Below are positions 37,901-44,154 of a stretch of DNA of 64,000 nt, piece after piece. Under the pieces are notes generated by a model. The model searched no databases. It saw only the letters and a list, made by a program, of their open reading frames with translations, and was not told the DNA's origin. The translations under genes and the position numbers were made by a program. The stretch comes from Bolinopsis microptera (taxonomy: Eukaryota > Ctenophora > Tentaculata > Lobata > Bolinopsidae): contig NC_087072.1 of the NCBI RefSeq assembly GCF_026151205.1, positions 22,082,603 to 22,146,602 on the forward strand. Direction: 5' to 3'. The number at the start of each line of letters is the position of its first letter. Positions within the stretch are counted from its first letter, which is position 1.

Positions 37901-39647
37901 TTGATCTTCACGAGCCAATATTATGTAAAATAATGATAAACTAAGATCGTAGGTGGCCGATATAACGAGATTGGTGCGTATGACGCACAGATTGCTTCAT
38001 GAATCAAGTTAAACGGATATATAACATATATTATATAAGTTTAGTATATATAAGTTTAGTATATATAACATATATTATATAAGTTTAGTATATATAAGTT
38101 TAGTATATATAAGTTTAGTATATATAATATATATTATACAAGTTAACATTATAATAACCTCTGAGGGTGAGACGTGCTCATTTGCAGATCTGTTCACGTA
38201 CTCGACGTTTAGTGACGCAGTAAAATCGTTTAAGTAGCAGCCTGCAGAAATATTTGCGATCCTTTGACGCATCAAACGGCAGTTTCCAGTAATGGGTTAG
38301 CAGATCAAATGGAATAGTTTAGATTATTCCACCATAAAGATGCTTTTACAGATCAATTATCTAGTGCTGAGTTCATAAATCCTTGGGCTTGGTGCTATCT
38401 AGAATAAAACCAATCTCTCAGTATAAACTGGTACTATTCCCTACGTATTTTCAATAATGAAGATCAATTTTGTTCTGATAAAACCAGTTTATGTTTTGAA
38501 CATTAATTAACAGAAGTGCTTGTCTAACAATAACATACCACATATCTCCCCGCTCCACTTCAATATTCCCTGACATTCCACCTCCGAGGTGGTCACCTGT
38601 GTGATCATCTGTCGTATCAAATCAAATTATTTGTCATTATGTTAATAAATCATGATATGCAAGTTTTAATTTTTAAAGTTTTGAAACCGTTTTAAACCCG
38701 GTCCCCAAACAAAACAAACAAACCTCCTCCCGGCCCGTCAGAGTTAGTCTGTAGTGAACTGTAACGCTTGTTTCATTACTTGTAGTGGCATTTCCGATGA
38801 AGTCTATCGGACCGTACTGCTTGTCCGGCTCGCTTTCAGCTTCACATCTGTTTAGGGAATCGTGTTTAAAGTTTAGATAAACCTTGATCGTGAGCACATA
38901 ACTAGTGTTTTGAAGGCTTGTATTTGTTCTAGAACAAGTATTACCGGACATAAAGTTCACTTCTTTGTCCTATGTTCATACACGTGTATTCCAAATAAGA
39001 GCAACTGTACTCAGTGTCAATAGCTGCTTCCAACTCCTGAAAAACAGAGAAGATGATGAATCTATTTTCCAGAACATGTGCATGTCTTTTTTTAATGATA
39101 AATATATTAAATAAATATATATATTAAATCTGATTATATTATTAAATCATTTCAAAACTGTATCTACAGCTGGCAAGGTTTTAAGTTTATATCATATCGT
39201 TAATCGTCAGCTCGCTTGTTATGAATCAATGCGAAGAGAACCAGGGAAGAAATTATCATTTCCTGGTGTGTTTCAAAACAACTCACATCAAAGTGCTGGT
39301 ATCCCTCGTTGCAGATACGCTGTTTTTCTTCCCCCACTGTACCCTCAACTTTGAGACGTAGAAGATAGGTGCAGCTTGATATGGTGACAAGGACTGAAAT
39401 TAAGAAGCTTTAGTGAAGTTTACCCAGTAATATAAGTGAAGTGTGATCAGATTGTTTGATCGAGTGTTAGTGTAACAGAAAATTAATGGGGAGACTGCAA
39501 TTTTGAATTTATAAATTTACGACCTACAAAATGTAAGAACATTAAAAACATTAGATACTGGCTGGACGAGTATATCGCCCTTTTTCGCTATTACTGTAAT
39601 CAGTTCTTACCTGATATAGCGATTAAATGCAGTGGGTTGGGTACCAT
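4491..39647 (-). CDS. Pentraxin/CCP/LDLa receptor tyrosine kinase (26 coding exons, ~1133 aa)
   Basis: Exons in transcript order: 39611-39647, 39287-39393, 38984-39036, 38724-38847, 38539-38596, 38159-38241, 37722-37835, 36929-37022, 36648-36760, 36335-36506, 36030-36148, 32679-32766, 19233-19384, 17946-18108, 16844-17018, 15736-15818, 12269-12481, 11762-11878, 8416-8549, 6612-6741, 6004-6251, 5639-5891, 5311-5426, 5070-5168, 4880-4969, 4491-4757. Each has AG/GT borders on the minus strand, and all 25 junctions keep phase (3402 nt in total). Order of parts: signal peptide, CCP-like x2, pentraxin x2, CCP, LDLa, membrane helix, tyrosine kinase, tail. It should be a plasma-membrane receptor that autophosphorylates on ligand-driven clustering (family knowledge); the ligand is unknown. 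The phase agreement across the 13.3-kb intron and the paired pentraxins argue for one gene rather than two. Weakest points: the donor at 38159 (gttatt) and the choice of acceptor for exon 17. Confidence 0.85.
5070..6741 (-). CDS. Receptor kinase: tyrosine kinase domain (exons 20-24)
   Basis: About residues 734-1015. Glycine loop [12 protein letters not shown]; catalytic lysine in VAVKEL; alpha-C glutamate in [16 protein letters not shown]; hinge [10 protein letters not shown]; catalytic loop HRDLAARN (the tyrosine-kinase form); DFGLARD; activation-loop tyrosines in DLYNYDEY; substrate loop [33 protein letters not shown]; and subdomain [14 protein letters not shown]. All catalytic residues are present, so the kinase should be active. 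The activation loop resembles the FGFR/RET/VEGFR branch, but no clear orthologue is named. All internal introns are in phase. Confidence 0.95.
6742..8415 (-). other. Receptor kinase intron 19
   Basis: AT-rich intron between the TM and glycine-loop exons. The ORF at 8014-8355 on the plus strand has no family signature and lies wholly in intron. No repeat of note. Confidence 0.5.
8416..8549 (-). CDS. Receptor kinase: transmembrane helix and juxtamembrane exon (exon 19)
   Basis: About residues 689-733. [18 protein letters not shown] is a single hydrophobic helix. It is followed by the stop-transfer basic run [15 protein letters not shown] and TDDWE, the usual Trp-containing lead-in to a receptor kinase domain. 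The exon joins in phase to LDLa upstream and to the glycine-loop exon downstream. Confidence 0.9.
8550..11761 (-). other. Receptor kinase intron 18
   Basis: 3.2 kb between the LDLa and TM exons. Mostly unique AT-rich sequence, plus the small MITE at 11476-11617. No coding exon recognised. Confidence 0.5.
11476..11617. mobile_element. 142-bp foldback MITE, hAT-type ends, 8-bp target duplication
   Basis: Ends are CAAGGGTCGAC and GTCGACCCTTG, perfect inverted repeats. An 8-bp direct repeat TTTTTTCT lies at 11468-11475 and 11618-11625. The interior is made of CCTCGG repeats on both sides of an inverted AACCGAGG. The end fits the hAT pattern YARNG. The plus-strand ORF at 11405-11641 is only this element. 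Confidence 0.75.
11762..11878 (-). CDS. Receptor kinase: LDL-receptor class A module (exon 18)
   Basis: Six cysteines in LDLa order: [27 protein letters not shown]. The acidic calcium cage [15 protein letters not shown] is complete. LDLa modules fold around one calcium ion and bind basic ligand patches (family knowledge). The exon is phase 1 at both ends and is the last extracellular module, joining KCPGT to the juxtamembrane exon. Confidence 0.9.
12269..12481 (-). CDS. Receptor kinase: third CCP/sushi module (exon 17)
   Basis: One exon encodes a canonical sushi module: [28 protein letters not shown], then W and VVCQ, with four cysteines at normal spacing. It follows pentraxin 2 directly (phase 1 at both ends) and leads into the LDLa exon. 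The acceptor given is the exon-proximal copy (ending at 12481). Equivalent AG sites sit at 12541, 12601 and 12661 in a 60-bp tandem repeat. Use of any of these adds 20, 40 or 60 in-frame residues with no stop. Confidence 0.85.
12465..12668. repeat. 60-bp tandem repeat (3.3 copies) carrying a 3' splice site
   Basis: Three near-identical 60-base units begin at about 12482, 12542 and 12602, with a partial fourth at 12662. On the minus strand each unit holds the end of intron 16 (cccctcag) and the first bases of exon 17 (TTGAGATCTGTCCAGC). Because 60 is a multiple of 3 and each unit is open in the exon frame, every acceptor copy keeps frame. Confidence 0.9.
12756..12875. mobile_element. 120-bp foldback element, GGTTCTTTTGCG family, 8-bp target duplication
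   Basis: A near-perfect hairpin with ends GGTTCTTTTGCGATAGTC and its complement. The interior repeats GCGCTAGTTGTCGC/ATCCA blocks. It is flanked by AATATGTA at 12748-12755 and 12876-12883. It sits inside a 17-bp AT-rich array, so the duplication is less decisive than at the 25.0-kb copy of the same family. Confidence 0.75.
12876..13040. repeat. 17-bp AT-rich tandem array
   Basis: A unit of about 17 bases (GTATATTAATATAATAT) is repeated roughly nine times. One copy lies on the far side of the foldback element, showing that the element inserted into the array. Confidence 0.8.
13041..15735 (-). other. Receptor kinase intron 16, distal part
   Basis: No coding exon is seen. The ORFs at 13936-14289 and 14897-15142 on the plus strand are AT-rich, match nothing and lie in intron. 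It contains the hairpin at 15509-15565. Confidence 0.5.
15509..15565. repeat. 57-bp perfect hairpin
   Basis: ACCCTGGCCTTAAAGACTT and its complement form 24-bp arms around a 9-base loop that contains TGACGTCA-like sequence. It could be a minimal MITE relic; no clear target duplication was seen. Confidence 0.7.
15736..19384 (-). CDS. Receptor kinase: pentraxin domain 2 (exons 13-16)
   Basis: Residues about 388-578. Exon 13 has [11 protein letters not shown] and [12 protein letters not shown]. Exon 14 has HMHFYMAGI and [12 protein letters not shown], a good match to the signature C-x-T-W, plus RGYRDGQEV. Exon 15 has [11 protein letters not shown], then [20 protein letters not shown], the classic pentraxin end motif. 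Exon 16 has [10 protein letters not shown] and GDITVQS. The two conserved cysteines are present. It is better conserved than domain 1. The THMHF exon start and its phase-0 donor neighbour mirror SHIHF in domain 1. Exon 13 ends after EKHK at the gtaacc donor (19227-19232); the open frame past it to 19140 is intron. Confidence 0.85.
16415..16594. repeat. 44-bp tandem repeat with leading hairpin
   Basis: About four copies of a 44-base unit (ACTGGTTCCGTCCACAACTG...), the last shortened. They are preceded by the inverted repeat AACCAGTATAA/TTATACTGGTT at 16415-16437. Lies in intron 15 of the receptor kinase. Confidence 0.85.
17031..17299. repeat. 27-bp tandem repeat with a copied exon border
   Basis: About nine copies of a 27-base unit (AGTTTTTCTTAAATACCTTG...) lie immediately upstream, in transcript sense, of pentraxin exon 15. 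Within the array, 17219-17240 repeats the exon's first eight bases plus the acceptor (CAGCAGCCCTGAGCAATGTA on the plus strand). Confidence 0.9.
17300..17945 (-). other. Receptor kinase intron 14, remainder
   Basis: A short array of AGTAGAGCAGTAGGTA-like repeats at about 17355-17440, then AT-rich unique DNA. The minus-strand ORF at 17348-17545 falls in it and is not supported. Confidence 0.5.
18109..19232 (-). other. Receptor kinase intron 13
   Basis: AT-rich, with a diverged internal duplication: TTAAAAATCTGGTT...ATCATGGAGAGG and TAATCTTAGGTGCTAAAAGC each occur twice, about 450-500 bp apart. No exon. Confidence 0.5.
19776..21766. mobile_element. ~2-kb element with ~270-bp terminal inverted repeats and a LINE fragment inside
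   Basis: Left end ACTAGCAGGAACCCGT, right end ACGGGTTCCTGCTAGT. The homologous inverted arms run to about 20045 and from about 21494. The interior holds a broken LINE tail on the minus strand and a nested inverted pair CGTCTCGCTTTAT / ATAAAGCGAGACG (near 21336 and 21474). No transposase for the inverted-repeat element is present. No clean target duplication was found. Confidence 0.7.
20256..21267 (-). pseudogene. Non-LTR retrotransposon ORF2 C-terminal fragment, frameshifted
   Basis: Two minus-strand segments belong to one old protein. 21267-20860 has [27 protein letters not shown] and LVRHAFKEQ. 20880-20256 has [35 protein letters not shown] and [14 protein letters not shown]. This is the post-reverse-transcriptase region common to LINE-like elements of invertebrates, ending in a Cys-containing tail. 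A frameshift near 20870 separates WNTER-stop from LRDNKKL. No RT or endonuclease domain remains, so it is dead. Confidence 0.75.
22309..22465. repeat. 9-bp tandem array (CTACACATC)
   Basis: About 17 near-perfect copies. It explains the two Thr/His/Pro-rich ORFs here; it is not a gene. Confidence 0.9.
22690..23505. mobile_element. 816-bp foldback element of GCCGGCTATAA repeats
   Basis: The ends TTGGTAGATCACCGACCGG and CCGGTCGGTGATCTACCAA are perfect inverted repeats. Almost the whole interior is built of GCCGGCTTATAGCCGGC motifs in both orientations, so the element can fold on itself at many scales. It has no ORF. No clear target duplication. Confidence 0.7.
24284..24339. repeat. 7-bp tandem array (GTACAAT)
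   Basis: About eight copies within the large intron. Confidence 0.9.
25006..26525. mobile_element. 1.5-kb foldback element, GGTTCTTTTGCG family, 8-bp target duplication
   Basis: Ends are identical to the 120-bp element at 12756 (GGTTCTTTTGCGATAGTC). An 8-bp direct repeat GGTGTTCT lies at 24998-25005 and 26526-26533. Arms of about 480-570 bp consist of GCGCTAGTTGTCGC/ATCCA and GCGCTAGCCA repeats in opposite orientation. The centre (about 25490-25950) is unique and carries CCCTAA repeats. No transposase. The 8-bp duplication and GG ends would fit hAT- or Merlin-type mobilisation (inference). Confidence 0.85.
25650..25725. repeat. Short interstitial telomere-type repeats (CCCTAA)
   Basis: Two runs of AACCCTAACCCTAACCC type, separated by about 40 bases, at the centre of the foldback element. 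TTAGGG is the usual animal telomere unit. Confidence 0.7.
26777..27109. mobile_element. Inverted-repeat MITE copy 1 (ACCAAAACCCATAATCATGG ends)
   Basis: Arms of about 150 bp are nearly perfect complements around a short loop. Two related copies lie at 28664 and 31798. The ORFs seen inside are the arms read through. Confidence 0.8.
28113..28437. mobile_element. Small inverted-repeat element (ACAGTGCTGGC ends), copy 1
   Basis: Ends ACAGTGCTGGC and GCCAGCACTGT. The interior has a GC-rich block with self-complementary GTGCACGC...GCGTGCAC and CCGCC/GGCGG runs, next to AT-rich flanks. A second copy, inverted, is at 30421-30761, and a degenerate third near 32374-32600. Confidence 0.7.
28664..29178. 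mobile_element. Inverted-repeat MITE copy 2
   Basis: Same ends and arms as the copy at 26777, with about 180 bp more in the loop between the arms. Confidence 0.8.
30421..30761. mobile_element. Small inverted-repeat element (ACAGTGCTGGC ends), copy 2, inverted
   Basis: The reverse complement of the element at 28113 over its whole length, with GGGGTATAATAGTAAAG repeats near one end. Confidence 0.75.
31798..32161. mobile_element. Inverted-repeat MITE copy 3
   Basis: Same arms as the copies at 26777 and 28664. It terminates the inverted half of the composite repeat. Confidence 0.8.
32679..37022 (-). CDS. Receptor kinase: pentraxin domain 1 (exons 8-12)
   Basis: Residues about 193-387. Exon 8 carries the first strand ([12 protein letters not shown]). 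Exon 9 has [10 protein letters not shown] and SIFSMANED, matching the FTVCLHF...SIFSYA part of C-reactive protein. Exon 10 has HIHFTMAGL and [11 protein letters not shown], the counterpart of the pentraxin signature H-x-C-x-S/T-W-x-S/T, here with F for H and N for S/T. Exon 11 has KLALGN. Exon 12 has [16 protein letters not shown], matching the G-x-I-x-x-L-x-x-W region. Both cysteines of the conserved disulfide are present. The calcium-binding acidic residues are not obviously conserved, so calcium-dependent phosphocholine-type binding should not be assumed. Confidence 0.8.
33326..33879. repeat. 9-bp tandem array (CCATAGTAA), ~61 copies
   Basis: Nearly perfect, with scattered A-to-G variants (CCATGGTAA) in its first third. 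The period is a multiple of 3, so several frames on both strands stay open; those ORFs are artefacts. Confidence 0.95.
35013..35054. repeat. Short 9-bp array, inverse orientation of CCATAGTAA
   Basis: Four to five copies of TACTATGGT, the complement of the 33.3-kb array, 1.1 kb away from it in the same intron. Confidence 0.9.
37722..38241 (-). CDS. Receptor kinase: second CCP/sushi module (exons 6-7)
   Basis: Two exons (38159-38241 and 37722-37835) together give four cysteines in sushi spacing: CYLND, ITLRC, DVTCQ and SYSC, with about 32, 19 and 10 residues between them. Sushi modules are small beta folds held by C1-C3 and C2-C4 disulfides and usually mediate protein contacts. Exon 6 is needed because exons 5 and 7 alone are out of phase; adding it restores phase on both sides. 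Its donor (gttatt) is weaker than the others. Confidence 0.7.
38038..38135. repeat. 15-bp AT-rich tandem array
   Basis: About six copies of TATATAAGTTTAGTA and variants, just downstream of the exon-6 donor. Confidence 0.85.
38159..39647 (-). CDS. Receptor kinase: signal peptide and first CCP-like module (exons 1-6)
   Basis: The start codon at 39645-39647 opens a hydrophobic leader ([12 protein letters not shown], then VLVTISSC after the first intron), a typical signal peptide for a type I receptor. A Cys-rich linker follows (exons 2-3). The module of exons 4-5 runs from CEAESE to [12 protein letters not shown]. It ends in the sushi pattern C-x10-C with an internal Trp, but the usual second Cys is replaced in VTVHYRL, so it is a degenerate CCP. 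Exon 6 opens the next module with GCYLND. Introns 1 and 3 fall in phases 1 and 2. Confidence 0.75.
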
Positions 39648-40717
39648 ACTGTGTAACCACAGAGACTATTTCAATCCCTTATTAGCCTTGGATGAAGCTG
39701 ATAGTGGATATGATAATTTATTTGCTATGCTTATCGTCAATTTAAAGGGCTTGATTTCAAATCTTTTTTGCGTCCCTCAAATCAGCATTCACACTATGAC
39801 TATAAAGAAGAATTAAATCCAAAAATTGTACACCAATACACAATGTCCAATGTTCATATAGTATCCCAGATACTATCCCAGATAACAGCAAAGCCTGATT
39901 TAATCAGATCAACATTTAGAACAATAAAAAGTTCTAAACAGAATCTAAGAGCAAGGTTTATCGAATGGCGCATCTTTTCAATGACAGAATATTGGACCGC
40001 TTCTTAAACAAATGGTAAGTATGAAATCAAAATATATGTCAGGGACGGACTAGATATAATAAAAAGCACTTGTTAAGATATTGACTTTTGTATTAGCTGT
40101 TTCGGACAATTCTTCATGTGCTTATGCGGGTGGCGGCCAATGATTCATGATTAATCGAAAGACGAAACTATGATTTCGCTTTTCAAACCTGAGCAACGGT
40201 AATCAATCAACTCTCGCAGACTTGAAAATTGATAAAAATGCAACAAAATGAAATAAACTTTACAGTTTAGGGCCACATTCTGTAGAATAGCATTTGTTGT
40301 CTCATTTTGCTACTCAAGACATGATTTGCAGCATTTTCTCTAAAGCACTGGTCGATTCTTCGCATAAGGTTCTAGGCGGCTTACCAAATGTATCCTGTGA
40401 TCTGTTCTGTAGGAATGTTTTCACGTTATTTTTACAGTTATATCAATGACAATATGGTGCCGACTAGTACTACCAGTCGTCTTTATGCTACATTAAAGTA
40501 CTCATCGGGAGATTTGTGGTAATCTCAAGGGCCGTACTATACAAATACAACTTTTACAATCCTGTAGAATGGCAGATTGTAGCAGCTTTATTCGGTAGAA
40601 CTGGAATATCAAAAGAAAGAGGCTATTTGCTCTGATAAGCTCATTTTCTTCTGTGGCAAAAGTCTTCGTTGCATGTTTTCTGAGCATTAGCTTAACTTAT
40701 ATTAACTTATTAGCTTA
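39648..40717. other. 5' flank of receptor-kinase gene; no gene seen
   Basis: AT-rich. The promoter and any 5' untranslated exon cannot be placed from sequence alone. The ORF at 39768-40007 lacks any family signature. Confidence 0.4.
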
Positions 40718-40719
40718 TA

Positions 40720-42046
40720 CAGGGTGGCCCATAAGTGACTACCCACACGCAACCTCTTAATAACTCACGTAATTCGTCTCCAAATTGCACCAAAATTTCA
40801 GAGATTATAGATATGGGTCAAACTTAGATTTCCTGAAAGTTTCGTAAGCCACGCCCAATTACAGTGGGCGTGGCGTGACACTCCCTCTTTTTCACTATTG
40901 TCTTCATAAAATGAGAACGCTTTAAGCTAAGAACTCAAATTTTTTTGCACACATTTGGCTTGATAATTGAAAACTTTTCCCAAAGTTTCAAGTTCATTGG
41001 TTAAAATATGGCTAAGTTATGAGCATTTCAAAACTCATCAGATACGTGATCCGAGCACTCAGTCAGTGATCTCGTCACTTGGTTAATGGCCTGTTTGGCT
41101 CACATGCACCGCTTGATTGGTTGCAGCCTGCTTATGGGCCGGCCTATACAGCTGACAGCACCTATAGGTGGAATCCTAGGACCTTACTTTTACGAAGAAA
41201 ACGGAAGTAGAGTGACAGTCAACGGAGTTCGCTATATGGATCTGCTGGAGAACAAGTTTTATCCTGATCTGTCGCAGTTCTCCTTCAACAACCCCTACCT
41301 CACCACGGACTTCTTCCTGTGGGGGTGGGTGAAGGACCAACTCTATAAGAGATATCCTATTGCAAACATCACGCAGCTAAAGCACCACCTGATCGACATC
41401 ATCCATAATATGGACCCAGCGTTTGCTACGAACGCTTGTCGGAGTGTGAAGAAGCGGTGCCTCAAGGTGATTGCAGCTGGGGGACGACAATTTGAACATC
41501 TTAATTGAAATTATTGAATTGTGTGGGAATTTTTATTAGTTGATTTCATTTATTGATTTATCCTAAAAATTTGTGTTTTCCTTTCTAGCAAAGTCATCAT
41601 CGGTATCCAATCAAAGCCTAATGAACCTCATTAATACACGCTAACGCCTTACTCTTGATCAGATTGGGTGACGAGATCACTAATTGAGTGCAAATATCAC
41701 TGACTGAGTGCTCGGATCACATATCCGATGGATTTTAAGATGGTCATAACTCAGCCATATTTTAACCAATGAACTTGAAACTTTTGGAAAAGTTTTCAAT
41801 TATCAAGCCAAATGTGTGCAAAAAATTTTGAGTTCTTAGCTTAAAGCGTTCTCATTTTATGAAGACAATAGTGAAAAAGAGGGAGTGTCACGCCACGCCC
41901 ACTGTAATTGGGCGTGGCTTACGAAACTTTCAGGAAATCTAAGTTTGACCCATATCTATAATCTCTGAAATTTTGGTGCAATTTGGAGACGAATTACGTG
42001 AGTTATTAAGAGGTTGCGTGTGGGTAGTCACTTATGGGCCACCCTG
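40720..42046. mobile_element. mariner/IS630-type element, internally deleted, TA target
   Basis: About 330-bp terminal inverted repeats starting CAGGGTGGCCCATAAGTGAC, flanked by TA at 40718-40719 and 42047-42048. It contains a transposase remnant on the plus strand. The total length of 1.33 kb and the deleted catalytic core make it non-autonomous. Confidence 0.85.
41086..41508 (+). pseudogene. mariner-type transposase remnant
   Basis: Contains GPYFYEENGSRVTVNGVRY, the region just before the second catalytic Asp in one group of mariner-like transposases. It then runs straight into LTTDFFLWGWVKDQLYKRYP, the C-terminal motif. The intervening segment with the QDGA..H catalytic region is missing, and upstream sequence does not encode the N-terminal DNA-binding part in frame. 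It ends GGRQFEHLN. Inactive. Confidence 0.8.
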
Positions 42047-42506
42047 TATGTGTGCGGAATTATAAGCATCACATGACTGACGTTATAATAGAAATAGTAA
42101 GAATTAATAGAAGGTACAATGAGATGTTTGATTCTAGATAGTGAATAATAGAAGCGATCACCAAGAATCAAGATTCAAAATACAATCTGTAACTTGAAAG
42201 TGGACTCGAAAATTTGGACCAAAATCTGTTCTGACAATGTCACTACTTTTCTTGCCGAATTTTTACTGAGAAGGTGCATCATTACAGTTTATCATAAAAT
42301 TTGAGTATAAGAAATACTCTCGAACACACTAGATCAAATTAAAATCGGGCTCTAACAATGTATTATGTCATACCTACAGCACAGTCACCATCTAAGAATT
42401 TTGGAAGAGCACCAAAAATGATATTTTTTTTCGGATCATAAAAAATTCCAACCCTTGAAGTGGTGATCTTATTCCTCTATGGAAGATGATGTAATTTTAC
42501 TGGTGA

Positions 42507-42560
42507 CCAGTGTGTGACCAGTGTGTGACCAGTGTGTGACCAGTGTGTGACCAGTTGGTG
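42507..42560. repeat. 11-bp tandem array (GACCAGTGTGT)
   Basis: Five copies. Confidence 0.85.
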
Positions 42561-42715
42561 ACAACCTTTTACTTCTCTCGTACCAAGCCATTTAAGAAAA
42601 GTACCAAAACCCAAAAACGCAAACAACTGAAATATATTAGCGGAGATAATTATTTTCGCAACAATTATGCAGCAATTATACATACAGTAGCAGATGGTTC
42701 CCCAGTGAATCCTCT

Positions 42716-43206
42716 TTGAAGTGCCCTATTCCACAATCTTACATCAAACGCCTGATCGACGACAAAGTCACCAGACTAAATCAGGAAACCTGGTTAACTG
42801 ATGGTCCCAGACACACTAAACTGACACTCGGTCACAAACACATCAACATCATCAAAAATCTTAACACTACACTCAGCAACAACAGACAAATTACAGAACT
42901 GCAGTGCACTTCATCACGGGACATTGTGGCCTTAACAAACACCTCCATACCATTCGCAAATCAGACACAAGTGCTTGTCCTATGTGCAGCTTTCAAGTCC
43001 ACTTTCTAGGACAGTATCCGGCTATTGCCCAAATAAGAGGTCAATATTTCCAGGAATATTACCTCTCCGTCAATGACATATTCGACAATCAACATATCTC
43101 CACTATTACCAACTTGGCAAACCGCACCAAACGCTTAATTGTGCCAGAGGAGCTGGACCAGTCACCAGACCGGTGTGACATAGCGACTACTCACACGTTG
43201 TCTTAG
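42716..43206 (+). pseudogene. LINE-type RNase H/C-terminal tail, frameshifted
   Basis: The first frame reads KRLIDDKVTRLNQETWL, GPRHTKLTLG and NNRQITELQC. It then shifts near 42900 to a second frame reading HFITGHCGLNKHL, SDTSACPMC. The W...HTK, R..T.L..GH..LN.HL and C-x-x-C order is the RNase H end plus zinc knuckle of non-LTR retrotransposons. An A-rich stretch near 43400 may be its 3' end. No RT domain remains. Confidence 0.7.
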
Positions 43207-44154
43207 TTCACATTTCTCTTCCACACTAAGCTGCCACTTAAGCGTTCATTTATGACACATCTCTTAACATTTACCATCAACTTACACTACACATTCTGAT
43301 TTCTCCGGCATCCTCCCATAGGACTGCCATACCCCAGAGGTAGGCAAAGCATCCATATGCTATCCTATCGTTGGCCACCCAGGCCCAGCCTCTCTTAAAA
43401 AAGAAACAAAAATATGGTTCTCCACCATGGCGCGTGCTCGCTACTATGGTAGAGCAGTTACCAGGTGCAATTTCCAGGTGCAGTAGATTTCAGCTTATAA
43501 AGTTATAACAGGGTGTGTGCATTGTAGACTTGCATTGAGATGTTAATCACAGTTCAGAGCGATAACAGATCCACCTGGCTGGTCCTTGGTCTTTAACAGC
43601 TCATTTTAGGTTGTTCGTTGAATTTTAAAGTCTGAACAAAAAAGAATATATAATATATATCCTCATGGTATCATCTTATCCAACACAAATTACGACTTGA
43701 CTAATGCAACTCAGGAATATTGATATAATGTTATCGTTTCCAGTAAAATTAAATAATAAGACCATGTTTGGTTTATTACGGAAAGAAGCTTATAAGTGCT
43801 TTTAAACAGTTCAGTTGATTCGGTTGGGATTTTGGAAAGAGAAAGAGAAAGTTCATCAATGGACAAATTATATAAACATAGCAAATAGTGTTTTATTCGT
43901 TTATGTTGGTATCTTTCTTTAGCTTCATTTCGGAACATGACAGATAATTTTACTACTGCTAACAACGGTCTACGACTCTTCGCACTCTTCATTCTGCAGG
44001 AGTTTTACAATTTAACACGTGTCTTATTCCGCAAAACTATAAGCGTAACACTGTCCCCGGCTGATAAAAAACCTGTGTTCCATTTGATAATGTCCTAAGG
44101 ATTCCTGTTACTTCCCGGAGAAAGACTTAAATACAGGTCGGAAAAACACACAAT

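Noticed and set aside
39768..40007. 79-codon plus-strand ORF just upstream of the receptor kinase
   Set aside because: No family signature, AT-rich codon use and no splice context.
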